NCBI GenBank assembly: GCA_025458915.1
Contig: JALORL010000001.1
Location: forward strand, 1-50,881
Direction of reading: 5' to 3'
From: Hydrogenophaga sp.
Lineage (GTDB): Bacteria; Pseudomonadota; Gammaproteobacteria; Burkholderiales; Burkholderiaceae_C
DNA: 50,881 bases
The notes under the pieces are model-generated. The model did not search any database. It was not told the origin of the DNA and worked only from the letters and a program-made list of their open reading frames with translations. Positions 17,269 through 26,848 of the stretch are shown one piece after another (the first letter of the stretch is position 1; each line of letters opens with the position of its first letter). A program made the position numbers and the translations under genes.

Positions 17269-18363
17269 TCAGGCCGTGGCTATGGCCTGGGCAATGGCGC
17301 GCCCCACATCGGCCGTCGCTGCCGTGCCGCCAAGGTCGGGCGTCCGGGGGGCACCACTGCCTGGCTGCAGCACCGCCTCGATGGCGCGCATGATGGCGTC
17401 GCGTGCGGGCTTGTGGCCCAGAAAATCCAGCATCATGGCGCCGCACCAGATCTGTCCGATGGGGTTGGCCACCTGCCGGCCTGCGATGTCGGGGGCGGAA
17501 CCATGCACGGGTTCGAAAAGGGATGGGTGCTTGCGATCCGGATTCAGGTTGGCACTGGGCGCGATGCCGATGGTGCCGGTGCAGGCCGGGCCAAGGTCGG
17601 ACAGGATGTCGCCAAACAGGTTGCTGCCCACGACCACGTCGAAGAAGTCGGGCCGCTGCACGAAGTGCGCAGTAAGGATGTCGATGTGGAACTTGTCGAC
17701 TTTCACATCCGGATACGCTTTGGCCATTGCTTCCACCCGCTCGTCCCAGTAAGGCATGGTGATGGCAATGCCGTTGGACTTGGTGGCGCTGGTGAGGTGC
17801 TTCTTCGGGCGCGAACGGGCCACCTCGAACGCAAAGCGCAGTACGCGGTCCACGCCCACGCGCGACATCACGGTTTCCTGCATGACGATCTCGCGTTCGT
17901 TGCCCGGATACATGCGCCCGCCGATGCTGGAGTACTCACCTTCGGTGTTCTCGCGCACGATGACCATGTCGATTTCGCCAGCCTCGCGGCGGCTGCCGTC
18001 GCGACGCACCACCGGGGCCGTCACGCCGGGCATCAGCCTGGCCGGACGCAGGTTCACGTACTGGTCGAATTCGCGCCGGAACAAGAGCAGCGAACCCCAG
18101 AGCGAGATGTGATCGGGCACCTTGTCGGGCCAGCCCACGGCGCCGAAGTAGATGGCGTCGTGGCCGCCGATCTGGTCCTTCCAGTCGTCGGGCAGCATCT
18201 TGCCGTGGCGTTCGAAGTAGTCGCAGCTGGAAAAATCGAAATGATCGAACTTCAGGTTCAGGTTGAAGCGCGACGCGGCCGCTTCCATGCAGCGCAAGCC
18301 CTCGGGCATGACCTCGGTTCCGATGCCGTCTCCGGCGATGACTGCGATGCGTTGCTGGTTCAT
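17269..18363 (-). CDS. D-malate / tartrate dehydrogenase (DmlA/TtuC type)
   Basis: NAD-dependent beta-decarboxylating dehydrogenase of 364 aa that converts D-malate to pyruvate or oxidises tartrate. It has the isocitrate/isopropylmalate dehydrogenase fold: IAVIAGDGIGTEVMPEGLR, GAVGWPDKVPDHISLWGSLL, VIVRENTEGEYSSIGG, the Lys of TSATKSNG, the metal-binding DILTAHFVQRPDFFDVVV, and the NAD loop EPVHGSAPDIAG. DHISLWG is typical of the tartrate/D-malate group rather than LeuB. The divergent LysR neighbour repeats the dmlR-dmlA arrangement of E. coli. Substrate preference between D-malate and tartrate is open. Confidence 0.92.
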   Translation of the reverse strand: MNQQRIAVIAGDGIGTEVMPEGLRCMEAAASRFNLNLKFDHFDFSSCDYFERHGKMLPDDWKDQIGGHDAIYFGAVGWPDKVPDHISLWGSLLLFRREFDQYVNLRPARLMPGVTAPVVRRDGSRREAGEIDMVIVRENTEGEYSSIGGRMYPGNEREIVMQETVMSRVGVDRVLRFAFEVARSRPKKHLTSATKSNGIAITMPYWDERVEAMAKAYPDVKVDKFHIDILTAHFVQRPDFFDVVVGSNLFGDILSDLGPACTGTIGIAPSANLNPDRKHPSLFEPVHGSAPDIAGRQVANPIGQIWCGAMMLDFLGHKPARDAIMRAIEAVLQPGSGAPRTPDLGGTAATADVGRAIAQAIATA

Positions 18364-18415
18364 GGTGGGCTCCTGAAGGAAGGGCGTTGATGAAAGGTAA
18401 GCCAAGCATAGCCCC

Positions 18416-18436
18416 TGCCTGAGCAACAATCAGGCA
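18416..18436. promoter_or_regulatory. LysR-type operator between dmlA-like gene and its regulator
   Basis: TGCCTGA and TCAGGCA are perfect inverted arms around a 7-base spacer. The palindrome contains the LysR T-N11-A core (T18420 to A18432) and lies in the 99-base divergent spacer. Confidence 0.8.
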
Positions 18437-18462
18437 ATCTATTCGTGCCACAAAGGAAGCAA

Positions 18463-19434
18463 TTGGACCGCTCCGATCTTTTGCTCGTCACGGCCATTCG
18501 CCGACATGGCAGCCTGGCCACCACCGCCAGGGCCTTGCAAGTCACCCCCTCGTCCATCACCAAAAGGCTGGCCGCACTCGAGGCCTCCTTGGGCCTGCGG
18601 CTGTTCCAGCGCACCACGCGCCGGGTGAGCCCGACCGCCGAAGGCGAGGCCCTGTGCACGCGGGCAACCCGCCTGCTGGCCGCGTTCGAGGAACTGGAAG
18701 CTGACCTGCTGGAGCGGCAACAAGAACCTTCAGGCCCCATCCGGCTGGTGGCCACCTTCGGGTTCGGACGCCTGTGGGTGGGGCCAGCACTCGCCGACTT
18801 CCGTCACCGCTATCCTGGGGTCGGGATCGATCTGCAACTGACGGAGCGCTTGCCCGACCTCGCGGTGGAAGGCTTTGACGGGGCGATCTGGCTGTGGAAT
18901 GCCCCGGGAGAGCGGGCATCGGAATGGGTGTCGCGCCGACTGGCCAGCAACCAGCGGGTGCTGGTGGCGTCAGCCGACTACCTGCGGGCACATGGCAACC
19001 CGCGCACGCTGGAGGACCTGGCCGTGCACAACTGCCTCGTTGTGCGGGAGAACAGCGGCACAGGCGACCGGCACTTCGCCCACTGGCGGCTGCAACGTGG
19101 CCGCGAGCCCCAGGTTCTGCACATGCCGGCGCGCGGCAGCATGTCGAGCAATTCGGGCGAACTGGTGCGCGACTGGTGTCTGGCGGGCCAGGGCATCATG
19201 CTGCGCAGCCTGTGGGACATTGGCCCGCAACTGGCGAGCGGTGCGTTGGTGCGGGTGCTGCCCGAGTACGCGATGCCCGACGCCGACATCCACTGGCTGG
19301 CACCTTACCAGCCTCAGACGCCGCGGCGCATCCGCCTGCTGGTGGATTTCCTCGCGCAGCGTTTCCGTGACCAGCCCTGGAAACTCAAGCCGCCTTCGGC
19401 TGGCGCACCACCAGGCTCACGCCGAAAGCCGTGA
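18463..19434 (+). CDS. LysR-family transcriptional regulator (DmlR-like)
   Basis: A 323-aa LysR regulator: winged helix at about 5-62 (GSLATTARALQVTPSSITKR, RLFQRTTRRVSPTAEG) and a periplasmic-binding-like effector domain (IRLVATFGFGRLWVGPALAD). The TTG start chosen has AAGGAAG just upstream and gives MDRSDLLLV, a typical LysR N-terminus; a GTG six codons upstream is possible. It probably controls the divergent D-malate/tartrate dehydrogenase through the palindrome just before it. The last 50 bases overlap the convergent EamA gene. Confidence 0.9.
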   Translation: MDRSDLLLVTAIRRHGSLATTARALQVTPSSITKRLAALEASLGLRLFQRTTRRVSPTAEGEALCTRATRLLAAFEELEADLLERQQEPSGPIRLVATFGFGRLWVGPALADFRHRYPGVGIDLQLTERLPDLAVEGFDGAIWLWNAPGERASEWVSRRLASNQRVLVASADYLRAHGNPRTLEDLAVHNCLVVRENSGTGDRHFAHWRLQRGREPQVLHMPARGSMSSNSGELVRDWCLAGQGIMLRSLWDIGPQLASGALVRVLPEYAMPDADIHWLAPYQPQTPRRIRLLVDFLAQRFRDQPWKLKPPSAGAPPGSRRKP

Positions 19435-20308
19435 GCGCGATGCCCGCCACTGTGACCAGGGTGATGGGCTCGTCAAACAGAACCCAGGCAATCAGGGCCG
19501 TGCAAGGCGGCACCAGATACATCAGGCTGGTGACCGACGCTGCCGCCCCACGCTGGATCAGCATGTAGAGCAGCGAGCTGCCGCCCAGCGTCAGGCCCAG
19601 CACCGACCAGGCCATGGCTCCGGTGAGTTCCCAGTTGATGCCCGCGTCGGCGTGGCTCCATCGCATGACCTCGAACTCCAGCAGGGCGAGCGGCAGTGTG
19701 ACCAACAAGGCGGCAAGAAGCTGCACTGCATTGGCGGTGCGCACGTCGCAGGCCTGCACAAAGCGCTTCTGGTACAGGGTGCCGGTGGTGATGGCGAACA
19801 AGGCCATGACGGCCAACGACAGGTTGAGCCAGTTGGCCTGGTCCCCCGGACCACCGGCACCGAACTTGCGCGACACCACCAGGACCAGGCCGGCAAACCC
19901 CAGCATCAGGCCCAGCCATTGACGGCCGGACACCTTCGACCCCGTGCCTGAGAGCCAGATCGCGGTGAGCACGGGCTGAATGCCAACGATCAGCGCCGAC
20001 AGGCCCGAGCCCATGCCTGCCTTGACCGCTGCCCACACGCCGCCGAGGTAGCCCGCGTGCATCAGCACGCCCGTGACGGACAGGTGCAGCCACTGCTGCC
20101 GGCTGGTGGGCCACTTCACGCCGGCGAGCCAGATCCAGGGCAGGAAGCACAGGATGGACAGCGCGTACCGCACGGCCAGGAACTTCATGGGGGGGGCGTG
20201 CGGCATGCCGTAGCGGGCGACGATGAACCCCGTGCTCCAGATGAGCACGAACACCCAGGGCATGGCGCGCAGCCAGCGGTTGTCCTTCACGGGGGTTGTT
20301 TCAATCAC
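19385..20308 (-). CDS. EamA/DMT-family transporter
   Basis: Inner-membrane exporter-like protein of 307 aa with ten predicted helices in two EamA repeats, for example WVFVLIWSTGFIVARYGMPH near the start and LGLTLGGSSLLYMLIQRGAA in the second half. Family members export amino acids or metabolites; the substrate is unknown. The start is a GTG with GAGGTGG upstream, 12 bases after pgsA, so it is probably the last gene of the uvrC-pgsA unit. Its 3' end overlaps the convergent lysR gene by 50 bases. Confidence 0.9.
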   Translation of the reverse strand: MIETTPVKDNRWLRAMPWVFVLIWSTGFIVARYGMPHAPPMKFLAVRYALSILCFLPWIWLAGVKWPTSRQQWLHLSVTGVLMHAGYLGGVWAAVKAGMGSGLSALIVGIQPVLTAIWLSGTGSKVSGRQWLGLMLGFAGLVLVVSRKFGAGGPGDQANWLNLSLAVMALFAITTGTLYQKRFVQACDVRTANAVQLLAALLVTLPLALLEFEVMRWSHADAGINWELTGAMAWSVLGLTLGGSSLLYMLIQRGAAASVTSLMYLVPPCTALIAWVLFDEPITLVTVAGIALTAFGVSLVVRQPKAA

Positions 20309-20320
20309 GCCACACCCACC

Positions 20321-20890
20321 TCAGCGAGCGCGTGCACGGATGTCGGGCAGGGCCTTCTGCAGGTAATACACCATGGACCAGACGGTGAGAACGGCCGAGG
20401 CCCAGATGAGCCAGGTACCCCAAAGGTGGGTATCGATCACACCCAGAACCCGTCCATCGAACAGCAGGAAAGGAATGGCCACCATCTGCACGGTGGTCTT
20501 GACTTTGCCCAGCATGTGTACGGCCACGCTTTTGGTGGCGCCGATGATGGCCATCCATTCGCGCAAGGAAGAAATGGCAATTTCGCGGCCGATGATGATC
20601 AGCGCCACGAACACATCGGCCCGGTCCAGGTGCACCAGCACCAGCAGGCTGGCGCACACCAGGAACTTGTCGGCCACCGGGTCCAGAAAGGCGCCGAAGG
20701 CGGAGGTCTGGTTCAGCTTGCGGGCCAGGAAGCCGTCGGCCCAGTCGGTGGCGGCGAACACCACGAACATCACCGTGGCGATCAGGTTCTTCTGCGCCAT
20801 GCCCATGCCTTCCAGATAGAACACCCCGACGATCAGCGGGATCGCAACGATGCGCGCCCAGGTCAGCAAGGTGGGAAGGTTGAAGAACAT
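20321..20890 (-). CDS. pgsA: CDP-diacylglycerol-glycerol-3-phosphate 3-phosphatidyltransferase
   Basis: Makes phosphatidylglycerol phosphate, the committed step to phosphatidylglycerol and cardiolipin. The 189-aa membrane protein carries the CDP-alcohol phosphotransferase motif DWADGFLARKLNQTSAFGAF followed by LDPVADK, with the invariant Asp and Gly positions intact, plus several hydrophobic helices starting MFFNLPTLLTWARI. It lies 44 bases after uvrC, the same order as in many proteobacteria. Confidence 0.95.
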   Translation of the reverse strand: MFFNLPTLLTWARIVAIPLIVGVFYLEGMGMAQKNLIATVMFVVFAATDWADGFLARKLNQTSAFGAFLDPVADKFLVCASLLVLVHLDRADVFVALIIIGREIAISSLREWMAIIGATKSVAVHMLGKVKTTVQMVAIPFLLFDGRVLGVIDTHLWGTWLIWASAVLTVWSMVYYLQKALPDIRARAR

Positions 20891-20934
20891 GGGCGGATTA
20901 TGCGTTGGCGCAGCGCGTCTGCCTTGCAGCGGTT

Positions 20935-22980
20935 TCAGTGCAGGGCGCGGTAGATCGTGTCGGCCAGTTCGGCAGAGATGCCTTCCACCGTGCAGAGGTC
21001 ATCCACGCTGGCCGCCGCCACGCCGCGCACACCGCCGAACCGCTGCAGCAGGCGCGCCCGCTTCTTGGGCCCCACACCCGGAATGTCTTCCAGGCGGCTG
21101 CCACCGGTTCGCACCTTGGCGCGCTGGGCCCGCATGCCGGTGATGGCGAAGCGGTGGGCTTCGTCGCGGATCTGGGCCACCAGCATGAGTGCAGCCGAAT
21201 CAAAGCCCAGATACACCTTGGCCCGGCCATCGGCAAACACCAGCTCCTCCAGACCCACCTTGCGCCCCTCACCCTTCTCCACGCCGACGATGATGGACAG
21301 ATCAAGCCCGAGCTGCTGGAACACATCGCGTGCCACACCGACCTGGCCTTTGCCCCCGTCGATCAGCACCAGGTCCGGCATGCGCGGACCGGACACCGAC
21401 TCCACCGTGGGTTCCGGCACAGGCTCTGGTGCACTGTCCCGCGATTCGGCTTCCGGGTTTTCAGCCACCGGGGCCGCCGGTTCACCGGTGGCCTCGGACC
21501 GCAGGGCTTCGGCGATCTTTCCGTATCGCCGCAGCAGCACCTGGCGCATGGCGGCGTAGTCGTCGCCCGGGGTGATGCCTTCGATCTTGTAGCGGCGGTA
21601 CTGGCTGTTCTGCATCTTGTGGTCTTCGAACACCACGCAGGACGCCTGGGTGGATTCACCGGCGGTGTGCGAAATATCGAAACACTCGATGCGCAGCGCT
21701 TCCAGCTGGTCGTCGGGCAGCTGCAGCGCGTCGGCCAGGGCACGGGTGCGCGCCTGCTGCGAACCTTCCTCGGCCAGCAGGCGGGCCAGCGCAATGTCGG
21801 CATTCTTCTGCGCCATTTCCAGCCAGATGCGGCGGTGCTCGCGCGGGTTGTGCACCGCGTTGACCTTGCTTCCCGTCTGCTCGGACAGCGCGTCCAGCAA
21901 CGGTTTGGAGACCGGGTGGCTGGTCACCAGCGTGTGCGGCATGGCCACGCCGAGGTAGTGCTGGGCAATGAAGGCTTCCAGCACCCGAACCGCCACGCGC
22001 TCCAGTGGATCACCCGCAGGCGGGGTGTCATCGGCCTCCAGCGCGCTGTCGATGGCCGAAGCATCTTCCACGTGGGCGGGGAAATAGGGCCGGTCGCCCA
22101 GGTGGCGCCCGCCGCGGATCATGGCCAGGTTCACGCAGGCGCGGCCGCCCTGCACCTTCACCACCAGCACGTCCACGTCCTTGTCGGACACGGTGTCCAT
22201 GGTCTGCTGGTGCAGCACCCGGGACAGTGCGGTCATCTGGTTGCGGATCTCGGCCGCCTGCTCGAATTCGAGCTTCTCCGCATGCTGCAACATGCGCTGC
22301 TCGAGCGCGTCCAGCACGGCCTGGGTTTCACCGCGCAGAAAGCGTTCGGCATCGGCCACGTCGCGGGCATAGACCTCCTGGTCGATCAGGTCGACGCAGG
22401 GGCCGCTGCAGCGCTTGATCTGGTACAGCAGGCAGGGCCGCGTGCGGTTGCTGAACACCGTATCTTCGCAGGTGCGCAGGCGGAACACCTTCTGCAGCAG
22501 CGTGATGGATTCTTTGACCGCCCAGGCGCTGGGGTACGGACCGTAGTAGCTGTGGCGCCGGTCCACCACGCCGCGGTAGTACGCCATGCGCGGAAAGGCG
22601 ATGGAGGGCACCGGCATCTTGCCCGCCGTGCGAAAGGTTTCGCGCGTGCCGGTGATCTTGAGGTAGGGATAGCTCTTGTCGTCGCGGAACAGAATGTTGA
22701 ACCGCGGGTTCAGCGTCTTGATGAGGTTGTTTTCCAGCAGCAGCGCCTCGGCCTCGGAGCGCACCACGGTGGTCTCCATGCGCACGATCTTGCCAACCAT
22801 GTGGCCGATGCGGGTGCCGTCGTGGTTTTTCTGGAAGTAGCTGGACACGCGCTTCTTGAGGTTGCGCGCCTTGCCCACGTACAGCAGCTGGCCCTGGGCG
22901 TCGAAATACCGGTAGACGCCCGGCAGGCCTGGCAGCGCCGCCACTTCGCTCAGCAGTTGGGGAGGATGACTCTCTGACAT
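20935..22980 (-). CDS. uvrC: Excinuclease ABC subunit C
   Basis: Nucleotide excision repair nuclease making the 3' and 5' incisions with UvrB. The 681-aa product has an N-terminal GIY-YIG domain ([10 protein letters not shown] and [14 protein letters not shown]), a UVR motif ([13 protein letters not shown]), an RNase H-like domain (CFDISHTAG and [11 protein letters not shown]) and a C-terminal HhH pair ([16 protein letters not shown]). A Pro/Glu/Ala-rich insert of about 40 residues sits between [13 protein letters not shown] and the DGGKGQ motif, making it longer than the E. coli protein (610). Start at MSESH; an ATG three codons earlier is equally possible. Confidence 0.95.
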   Translation of the reverse strand: MSESHPPQLLSEVAALPGLPGVYRYFDAQGQLLYVGKARNLKKRVSSYFQKNHDGTRIGHMVGKIVRMETTVVRSEAEALLLENNLIKTLNPRFNILFRDDKSYPYLKITGTRETFRTAGKMPVPSIAFPRMAYYRGVVDRRHSYYGPYPSAWAVKESITLLQKVFRLRTCEDTVFSNRTRPCLLYQIKRCSGPCVDLIDQEVYARDVADAERFLRGETQAVLDALEQRMLQHAEKLEFEQAAEIRNQMTALSRVLHQQTMDTVSDKDVDVLVVKVQGGRACVNLAMIRGGRHLGDRPYFPAHVEDASAIDSALEADDTPPAGDPLERVAVRVLEAFIAQHYLGVAMPHTLVTSHPVSKPLLDALSEQTGSKVNAVHNPREHRRIWLEMAQKNADIALARLLAEEGSQQARTRALADALQLPDDQLEALRIECFDISHTAGESTQASCVVFEDHKMQNSQYRRYKIEGITPGDDYAAMRQVLLRRYGKIAEALRSEATGEPAAPVAENPEAESRDSAPEPVPEPTVESVSGPRMPDLVLIDGGKGQVGVARDVFQQLGLDLSIIVGVEKGEGRKVGLEELVFADGRAKVYLGFDSAALMLVAQIRDEAHRFAITGMRAQRAKVRTGGSRLEDIPGVGPKKRARLLQRFGGVRGVAAASVDDLCTVEGISAELADTIYRALH

Positions 22981-23056
22981 GGGCGCCATTGTGAACCGAC
23001 GCGGGTGCCCGCACAGACCCGCTGGAACCTCCGGGAACTGCGGCAAGATGGCGGCC

Positions 23057-24208
23057 ATGACCGGCTCCGCTCCCCCCCCTGCATCGCCACTGCCCCCACT
23101 GCTGTGGGATGTGTTCTGCCATGTGGTGGACAACCTGGGTGATCTGGGAGTGTGCTGGCGGTTCAGCGCCGACCTGGCCGCACGGGGGCACCAGGTCAGG
23201 CTCTGGGTCGACCAGCCGGAACCGCTTTGGTGGATGGCGCCCGGCGCACTGGAGGGCCGACACACAGGCATCTCGGTGCGGGAATGGGCGCCCGACCTGT
23301 CGCAAGCGTTCTGCGATCCGTTGCCCCCCGCCGATGTCTGGGTCGAGACCTTCGGCAGCGACCCGCCAACACCGGTGATCGAAGCGCTGGCGCAGCGCCT
23401 TGCCTCGGGCCAGCCGCCGCCGGTATGGATCAACCTGGAATACCTGAGCGCCGAGCCGTATGTGGAACGCTGCCACCGATTGGCCTCCCCGGTGATGAGT
23501 GGGCCCCTGAAGGGCTTGACGAAGTGGTTCTTCTATCCCGGCTTCACGGCGGCCACCGGTGGCCTGCTGCGCGAATCCGATCTGCAGGGCCGCCAGGCGG
23601 CATTCGACCTGAGGGAATGGCAGCGCCGCATGAAGCTGTCACCGTCCGACGCCCGCCAGGTCACGCTGTTCTGCTACGAGCCGCCCCTGCTCCAGAGCTT
23701 CCTGGAACAGGCCAGCTCAGAGGACCCCACGGTGCAGTGGCTCGTGACCTCCGGCAGGCCTGCCGAGGCGTTCCGTCTGGCCTGCGAACGTGCCGGGCTC
23801 AAGAACCGGATCCATCCCGTGAACCTGTCCGCCCTGGCCCAGCGTGATTTCGATGAACTTCTGTGGGCCAGCGACCTGAACCTGGTGCGCGGCGAGGATT
23901 CGCTGGTGCGCGCGCTCTGGGCCGGACAGGCGTTCGTGTGGAACATCTACCCCCAGCACGACAACGCACACCATGCCAAGCTCGAAGCGTTTCTGGACTG
24001 GCTGGACGCACCCGAGTCGCTGCGACGCTTCCACCGGATGTGGAACGGACTCGACGGCCCCACCCTGCCGGCGCAGGCCTGGGCAGGCTGGGCAGGCTGG
24101 TCGGTGCTGGAGGAATGGCGTTCCTGTGCGCAGGCGGCCCGCGCGCGGCTTCTCGCCCAGCCGGACCTGACCACCCGGCTGCTCGAATTCATCGCTGAAA
24201 AACGATAA
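23057..24208 (+). CDS. earP: EF-P arginine rhamnosyltransferase EarP
   Basis: A 383-aa GT-B glycosyltransferase (formerly DUF2331) that uses dTDP-rhamnose to rhamnosylate Arg32 of elongation factor P. Conserved features are [20 protein letters not shown] at the N-terminus with the catalytic Asp region, [10 protein letters not shown], and the C-terminal [20 protein letters not shown] and [10 protein letters not shown] nucleotide-sugar-binding segment. The efp gene lies immediately downstream. The start may instead be the ATG three codons earlier; neither has a strong ribosome site. Confidence 0.95.
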   Translation: MTGSAPPPASPLPPLLWDVFCHVVDNLGDLGVCWRFSADLAARGHQVRLWVDQPEPLWWMAPGALEGRHTGISVREWAPDLSQAFCDPLPPADVWVETFGSDPPTPVIEALAQRLASGQPPPVWINLEYLSAEPYVERCHRLASPVMSGPLKGLTKWFFYPGFTAATGGLLRESDLQGRQAAFDLREWQRRMKLSPSDARQVTLFCYEPPLLQSFLEQASSEDPTVQWLVTSGRPAEAFRLACERAGLKNRIHPVNLSALAQRDFDELLWASDLNLVRGEDSLVRALWAGQAFVWNIYPQHDNAHHAKLEAFLDWLDAPESLRRFHRMWNGLDGPTLPAQAWAGWAGWSVLEEWRSCAQAARARLLAQPDLTTRLLEFIAEKR

Positions 24209-24358
24209 AATTCAAGGCTTTGCGGAAATTCGCGCACCCATCCACCGGTGTCCGACTCCTGCCAGCCATCTGCCTCGCCGCACAGATCGCGACCATCATC
24301 TCAGGCCACGCACGCAACCAGCCGTTGCGGACCTGGCGGCCCCAACGTTGGAATCCCT

Positions 24359-24913
24359 ATGAAAATCGCTCAAGAACTCCGCGCCGGCAACGTGATCATG
24401 CAGGGCAAAGACCCGATGATCGTGCTGAAGACCGAATACAGCCGTGGTGGCCGCGGCGCTGCCACCGTGCGCCTGAAGCTCAAGGCCCTGCTCAACAACA
24501 TGGCCACCGAAATCGTCTGCAAGGCCGATGACAAGATGGACCAGATCATCCTCGACAAGAAGGAGTGCACCTACTCCTACTTCGCGGATCCCATGTACGT
24601 CTGCATGGACGCCGACTACAACCAGTACGAGGTGGAAGCCGAGAACATGGGCGATGCGTTGAACTACCTCGAAGACGGCATGGCTGTTGAAGTGGTGTTC
24701 TACGACGGCAAGGCGATTTCGGTGGAACTGCCCACCAGCGTGGAGCGCGAAATCACCTGGACCGAGCCCGCCGTGAAGGGTGACACCTCGGGCAAGGTAC
24801 TGAAGCCGGCCAAGATTGCCACAGGCTTCGAGGTGGCCGTGCCGCTGTTTGTGGCCCAGGGTGACCGGATCGAGATCGACACCCGCACCGGCGAATACCG
24901 CCGTCGGGTGTGA
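24359..24913 (+). CDS. efp: Elongation factor P (Arg32 type)
   Basis: Relieves ribosome stalling at polyproline stretches. At 184 aa it has the three-domain EF-P layout: [14 protein letters not shown], the acceptor loop YSRGGRGA and the C-terminal domain ending [16 protein letters not shown]. The loop residue at position 32 is arginine, the site rhamnosylated by EarP, rather than the lysine used in E. coli. The 150-base upstream gap has a possible -10 (TAAAAT, 24206-24211) overlapping the earP stop, so efp may have its own promoter. Confidence 0.97.
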   Translation: MKIAQELRAGNVIMQGKDPMIVLKTEYSRGGRGAATVRLKLKALLNNMATEIVCKADDKMDQIILDKKECTYSYFADPMYVCMDADYNQYEVEAENMGDALNYLEDGMAVEVVFYDGKAISVELPTSVEREITWTEPAVKGDTSGKVLKPAKIATGFEVAVPLFVAQGDRIEIDTRTGEYRRRV

Positions 24914-24937
24914 TGCGGTTCATCCCGTGATCCGATG

Positions 24938-24960
24938 AAAGGCTCCTGCGGGAGCCTTTG
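24938..24960 (+). terminator. Terminator hairpin after efp
   Basis: AAAGGCTCC (24938-24946) pairs perfectly with GGAGCCTTT (24951-24959) around a TGCG loop. The T-tract is short, mostly within the stem. Confidence 0.75.
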
Positions 24961-25010
24961 CACTTTCTGCGCCCTGCTCGCCACGTCCTGCCACACCTCG
25001 CCATCCCCCC

Positions 25011-25889
25011 ATGGAACTCATTGCCCGGATTGCCGACGTCATCGTCCCCGTGTTCCTGATCGTGGCCATCGGCTACGGCTACGCCCGCAAGGGCGCGCCG
25101 GACATGTCGGTCTTCAACCGGGTGGCGCTTGATGTGCTGGCGCCGGTGCTGGTGTACTCGGCGCTCGCCGCGCGGGACTTCCACATTCAGGACCATCTCA
25201 CGCTGTTGGTGGGCGGCACGGTGCTGATCCTGGGCAGCGGCCTGCTGGCCTGGCCGGTGGCACGCGCCTTCGGTGCGCAGCCACGCACGCTGGTGCCGGT
25301 GGTGATGTTCAACAACTGCGGCAACATGGGCCTGCCGCTGGCCCTGCTGGCCTTCGGCGGACCGAATTTCGGCGCGGCGGTCGCGCTGTTTTCGGTCAGC
25401 AACCTGCTGCACTTCTCGCTGGGTGCGCGCATCACCAGCCAGCATGCCCGCACACGGGACCTGCTGTTGAGCCCGCTGATGATCGGCACCGGCCTGGGCT
25501 TCTTCAGCGCCCTGACCGACCTGCGTCCGCCCGATGTCGCTCTCACCGGCCTGAAGCTGCTGGGGGATGCACTGCTGCCCATGATGCTCTTCGCCCTCGG
25601 CGTTCGGCTCACGGCCTTGACCCGCTCCGGCCTCGCCGTGGGGCTTTTGGGTGCACTGGCACGCCCCCTGATCGGCCTGGCCATCGGCATTCCGCTGGCC
25701 TGGGCACTGGGACTGGAGGGAGCCGCCAAAGGACAACTGCTGCTGTTTGCCGCACTGCCCCCGGCCGTGGTGCAGTTCATGCTCGCCGAGCGCTACCAGC
25801 AGGAGCCCGACAAGGTCGGTGCGATGATCATGCTGGGCAATGCCCTGGCCATAGTGTTCGTGCCGCTGGCACTGGCACTCAGCCTCTGA
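25011..25889 (+). CDS. AEC-family (auxin efflux carrier-like) transporter
   Basis: Inner-membrane carrier of 292 aa with about ten helices. VIVPVFLIVAIGYGYARKGA opens the protein, and the broken-helix signature VVMFNNCGNMGLPLALLAFG is characteristic of the AEC/bile-acid-permease-like fold. Bacterial members move malonate, malate or unknown solutes; the substrate is not apparent. It follows the efp terminator and precedes the LOG-family gene by 55 bases. Confidence 0.88.
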   Translation: MELIARIADVIVPVFLIVAIGYGYARKGAPDMSVFNRVALDVLAPVLVYSALAARDFHIQDHLTLLVGGTVLILGSGLLAWPVARAFGAQPRTLVPVVMFNNCGNMGLPLALLAFGGPNFGAAVALFSVSNLLHFSLGARITSQHARTRDLLLSPLMIGTGLGFFSALTDLRPPDVALTGLKLLGDALLPMMLFALGVRLTALTRSGLAVGLLGALARPLIGLAIGIPLAWALGLEGAAKGQLLLFAALPPAVVQFMLAERYQQEPDKVGAMIMLGNALAIVFVPLALALSL

Positions 25890-25944
25890 ACCGCGAACTT
25901 CAACACCAGATCTCAAGCACCGTCCCCACAGGAGAGGACTCACC

Positions 25945-26814
25945 ATGGAAACCACACAGGACCTCAAGGAGCGCCGGCTGGCCGATGCCTGGGCCGAGTT
26001 GCAGGCGCATGCCAACAACGGGCACCCGCTGCAGGCCGACGCCTACCGTCTGGCCTTCGCCGACCCCGAGTTCATGCTCCGGCGGGAAACGCGCGGCATC
26101 CGCTTCCAGCTGGAAATGCTCAAGCCCGACCTGGCCCAGCAAGAGCTGGGCATCGAGAACACCGTGGTGGTGTTCGGCAGCGCGCGTTTCCGCGACCCGG
26201 TGGAATCCGCGGAGCTGCTGCAACGCGCAGAGCGCAGCGGCAATGCGCAGGACATTGCCCGAGCGAAAAGCCTGGTGCGCAATGCGCACTACTACGAACA
26301 GGCCCGCACGTTCGCGCGCATTGTCGCGCTGTACAGCAAGTCCTGTGAAACCGAAGACCGGCTGTTCATCTGCACCGGCGGTGGCCCCGGGATCATGGAG
26401 GCGGCCAACCGGGGCGCACACGACGAAGGCGCGCTGAACGTGGGGCTGAACATCGCGCTGCCACACGAGCAGATGGCCAACCCCTACGTGTCACCCGAGC
26501 TGAGCTTCAAGTTCCACTACTTCGCGCTGCGCAAGATGCACTTCATGATGCGCGCCAAGGCACTGGTCGCCTTCCCGGGCGGTTTTGGCACGCTGGACGA
26601 ATTGTTCGAGGTGATCACGCTTGTGCAGTGCAAGAAAGCCAAGCCAGTGCCCATCGTGCTGTTCGGCAGCGACTACTGGAAGCGCCTGCTCAACCTCGAG
26701 GTGCTGCTGGAAGAAGGCACCATCTCGCCCGATGACCTGAACCTCTTCGAGTACGTGGATGAACCGGCGGCCGCGTGGGATGCGATCGCGCGTTTCTACA
26801 ACCTGAAGACCTGA
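25945..26814 (+). CDS. TIGR00730 / LOG-family Rossmann protein
   Basis: A 289-aa member of the lysine-decarboxylase-like (LOG) family of nucleotide 5'-monophosphate phosphoribohydrolases. The signature AFPGGFGTLDELFEVITLVQ is present, together with VVVFGSARFRDP and FICTGGGPGIMEAANRGAHD for nucleotide binding. It is longer than plant-type LOG proteins (about 190 aa) because of an N-terminal helical extension of about 65 residues. The activity is a family inference. GGAGAGG upstream supports the start. Confidence 0.88.
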   Translation: METTQDLKERRLADAWAELQAHANNGHPLQADAYRLAFADPEFMLRRETRGIRFQLEMLKPDLAQQELGIENTVVVFGSARFRDPVESAELLQRAERSGNAQDIARAKSLVRNAHYYEQARTFARIVALYSKSCETEDRLFICTGGGPGIMEAANRGAHDEGALNVGLNIALPHEQMANPYVSPELSFKFHYFALRKMHFMMRAKALVAFPGGFGTLDELFEVITLVQCKKAKPVPIVLFGSDYWKRLLNLEVLLEEGTISPDDLNLFEYVDEPAAAWDAIARFYNLKT

Positions 26815-26817
26815 TCG

Positions 26818-26839
26818 GCCGGGGCTCTGCTGCCCCGGC
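26818..26839. terminator. GC-rich hairpin between convergent genes
   Basis: GCCGGGGC and GCCCCGGC form an 8-bp perfect stem around TCTGCT, directly after the LOG-gene stop and 9 bases before the pump operon's last stop. No T-run follows, so termination is only suggested. Confidence 0.4.
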
Positions 26840-26848
26840 GAGGCGGCT

